From assembly GCA_003344405.1 (NCBI GenBank), contig NOWV01000025.1:620001-684000 (forward strand): 64,000 nt of DNA, read 5' to 3'. Shown here piece after piece: positions 62,499 to 64,000 of the stretch. The first letter of the stretch is position 1, and each line of letters starts with the position of its first letter. The DNA is from Trichoplax sp. H2 (lineage: Eukaryota; Placozoa; Uniplacotomia; Trichoplacea). The notes beneath the pieces are model-generated. The model searched no databases. It had not been told where the DNA came from and worked only from the letters and a program-made list of their open reading frames with translations. The translations under genes were made by a program, and so were the position numbers.

Positions 62499-63725
62499 TT
62501 AATATCTTGGTGGCTGGTCAAATGGTACCTTCTCACTTGTCATAGTTGTTGATTGAGGATTAATAATTGCGGTAGATGGCATAGTAGTTCCTCCTGGATA
62601 AATGACAGGACTACCAACTTGCGTTTGCTGAATAGGATTAGCTGGTATTTGTTGTGAGGCTACGTAAGGCATCCCTAAATTAACAGTTAATTTAGTATTT
62701 AGAAGTACTATGCAAATAATTATGGGCTTTGAATATCAGCCTTAATTGAATTTAATTCTAGTTTCAACTAAACGGCAGGATTATGGAGAACCTTTAAAGG
62801 CTAGCTGGCTGCCAATAACTAATAACATTGTGCTAGGCAACGATAGAGAATCTAAGCTTAAGAATTAAAAATTACCATACGAGTAAACTAGAATAGTTCG
62901 CTTCTAAGATTTAAGTATTAAGTTAATATAGAAATCGTTAAAGTATTTGGTTTTATTTCTACTACTATACAATTGTACGAACTTATATTTATACATATTG
63001 AAAGGTAATCATAAAATTCAATTTAATGATGTAATACCTGCAGGTTGGACTGGATCTGAAGTGAAATTGGTATAAACTCTACCTGGAACGGTAGCACCCT
63101 GTATAGGGGAATCAAGGCAATTTAGAATTAGAATCTATGCTGCAATAATCTTAGTATGCGAGTAAAGTGAGTAATTAAAGGCGAGTAGGAAATATTAAGT
63201 AACTGCTGGTTTAAAGCTTTTAGCAAGTAATTTACGGGCAAATAAGCTAAAAGTAATCGATAATCTGAATTATCCTAATTGATTGTCGTACTTTTAATAA
63301 TAACTAACCGGATTGACGCAATAAATGTACTTTGAGAGGATAACAATGAAAGCCAATGTAAAGGAGAAACCAGAGATAGACAAGCAAGTGGAAATGATTC
63401 CTGATGGAATAAATACGTAGTAGCTATATACTAAGCTTGCAACGGATATACCAAAGTGAGGTAGGGAGAAGATAAAGGCAATGATGGAGAATGCGTAGAA
63501 AGAGTGTAACTGTTGATAAAGAAGTATATAAGGTACAGCATACTAAATAAATATTAAGACAAAATTTTTCCGGAAAAGGAATAACAGCGAAATAAAAGGG
63601 AAATACATCTAAATATATATCATAGTCTATCAAGAAATATAGTTTTAGAGAATATTTCATCTTACCAAGCTAACATTGGTTGGAACTTGGTGATGTGCAA
63701 TAGCTAAAGAACCAGCGATTGTGTA
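62499..63725 (-). CDS. MS4A-like four-pass membrane protein 2 (5' end outside window)
   Basis: The last four exons are resolved: 63725-63666, 63509-63309, 63098-63038 and 62674-62499; the 5' exon(s) with the first membrane segments lie beyond 63725, probably past the window edge. The 60-base exon (YTIAGSLAIAHHQVPTNVSL) matches the MS4A G-SL-IA motif. The next exon encodes two membrane segments (SFYAFSIIAFIFSL and FSFTLAFIVILSKYIY) ending CVNP. The C-terminal tail is Pro/Gln/Thr-rich, about 80 residues, and ends EKVPFDQPPRY, which contains a proline-rich end suitable for a cytoplasmic adaptor. Same exon-2 length and phase as the gene at 57671-58556, so they are tandem paralogues. Function unknown. 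Confidence 0.78.
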
Positions 63726-64000
63726 CTAGATGTAATCAATTCATTTCGGCGTTATAACATTGAATTATAAGATTTCATATAATGTAGAATGATTATTTTC
63801 GATTATTGCATTTTTTAGCAAATCTCTACAGGTTAATAATTTCAGTTAGTACTCGCAAGAAGATTCAGGAACAATGTGATTTTATGAAGAGTGAAAGATT
63901 GGATGTAGATAGTAATGCAGGAAGGTAGCAGACTTTGAAAATTCGCTTCGAAATACAGCAATATCGATTTTAATCAGTATCTTTAGGCATATTAGGTGTG
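63726..64000. other. Right edge, likely intron of the second MS4A-like gene
   Basis: Follows the acceptor of the 60-base exon on the minus strand. No further exon was recognised before the window ends. Confidence 0.45.

Noticed and set aside
1-64000. tRNA, rRNA and other structured RNA genes
   Set aside because: I looked for tRNA-like A/B boxes and conserved rRNA words and found nothing convincing; a covariance-model scan would be decisive.

Overview
The window is nuclear DNA from an animal. It is AT-rich, every conserved gene except two short ones is split into many small exons by GT-AG introns (about 50 bp to 2.5 kb), and the genes are metazoan-type: CHK1, a WRN-type RecQ helicase, calsequestrin, phospholipid scramblases, MS4A-like four-pass membrane proteins, ZNF511, porphobilinogen deaminase and omega-amidase. 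The AT bias, intron density, roughly one gene per 5 kb and mix of families suggest an early-branching animal. I favour a placozoan (Trichoplax-like), with a sponge as the alternative. This is an inference, not something the sequence proves. All exon models were built by hand from splice signals and homology; reading phase closes across every exon of the models called complete.

Layout, left to right. 1-2235: no gene recognised. 2236-4242 (-): ZNF511. 4382-5601: GTAC-rich microsatellite sequence present twice around a 20-N gap, probably one locus assembled twice. 7442-10891 (+): calsequestrin. 11184-13793 (-): porphobilinogen deaminase, tail-to-tail with calsequestrin. 14130-16660: satellite of about 370-414 bp units. 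17109-17333 (+): intronless 74-residue orphan. 17803-25636 (+): WRN-like helicase of 37 exons without an exonuclease domain. 25830-30552 (-): omega-amidase NIT2, tail-to-tail with WRN. 31883-35422 (+): CHK1, divergent from NIT2 across a GTAC array. 36326-39830, 42893-47383 and 49611-52561 (all -): three tandem phospholipid scramblases with the same seven-exon phase pattern, separated or interrupted by tandem repeats. 55331-55666 (-): intronless bacterial-type cupin. 57671-58556 and 62499 to the right edge (both -): two MS4A-like genes, with a decayed Ty3/gypsy Gag fragment between them.

Functionally the genes are mostly unrelated housekeeping and membrane genes. HMBS makes haem, NIT2 clears alpha-keto acid amides, CHK1 and the WRN-like helicase serve the DNA-damage response, and calsequestrin buffers calcium in the ER lumen. 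The clear locus-level events are tandem duplication (scramblases, MS4A-like genes) and heavy colonisation of introns and spacers by tandem repeats. Points most worth a second look: a calsequestrin that ends in an ER-retrieval tetrapeptide and lacks the acidic tail, a 7-nt microexon in the helicase, the diverged third scramblase with a broken calcium loop, a possible relic exon copy inside HMBS, and an intronless cupin that may be of bacterial origin.
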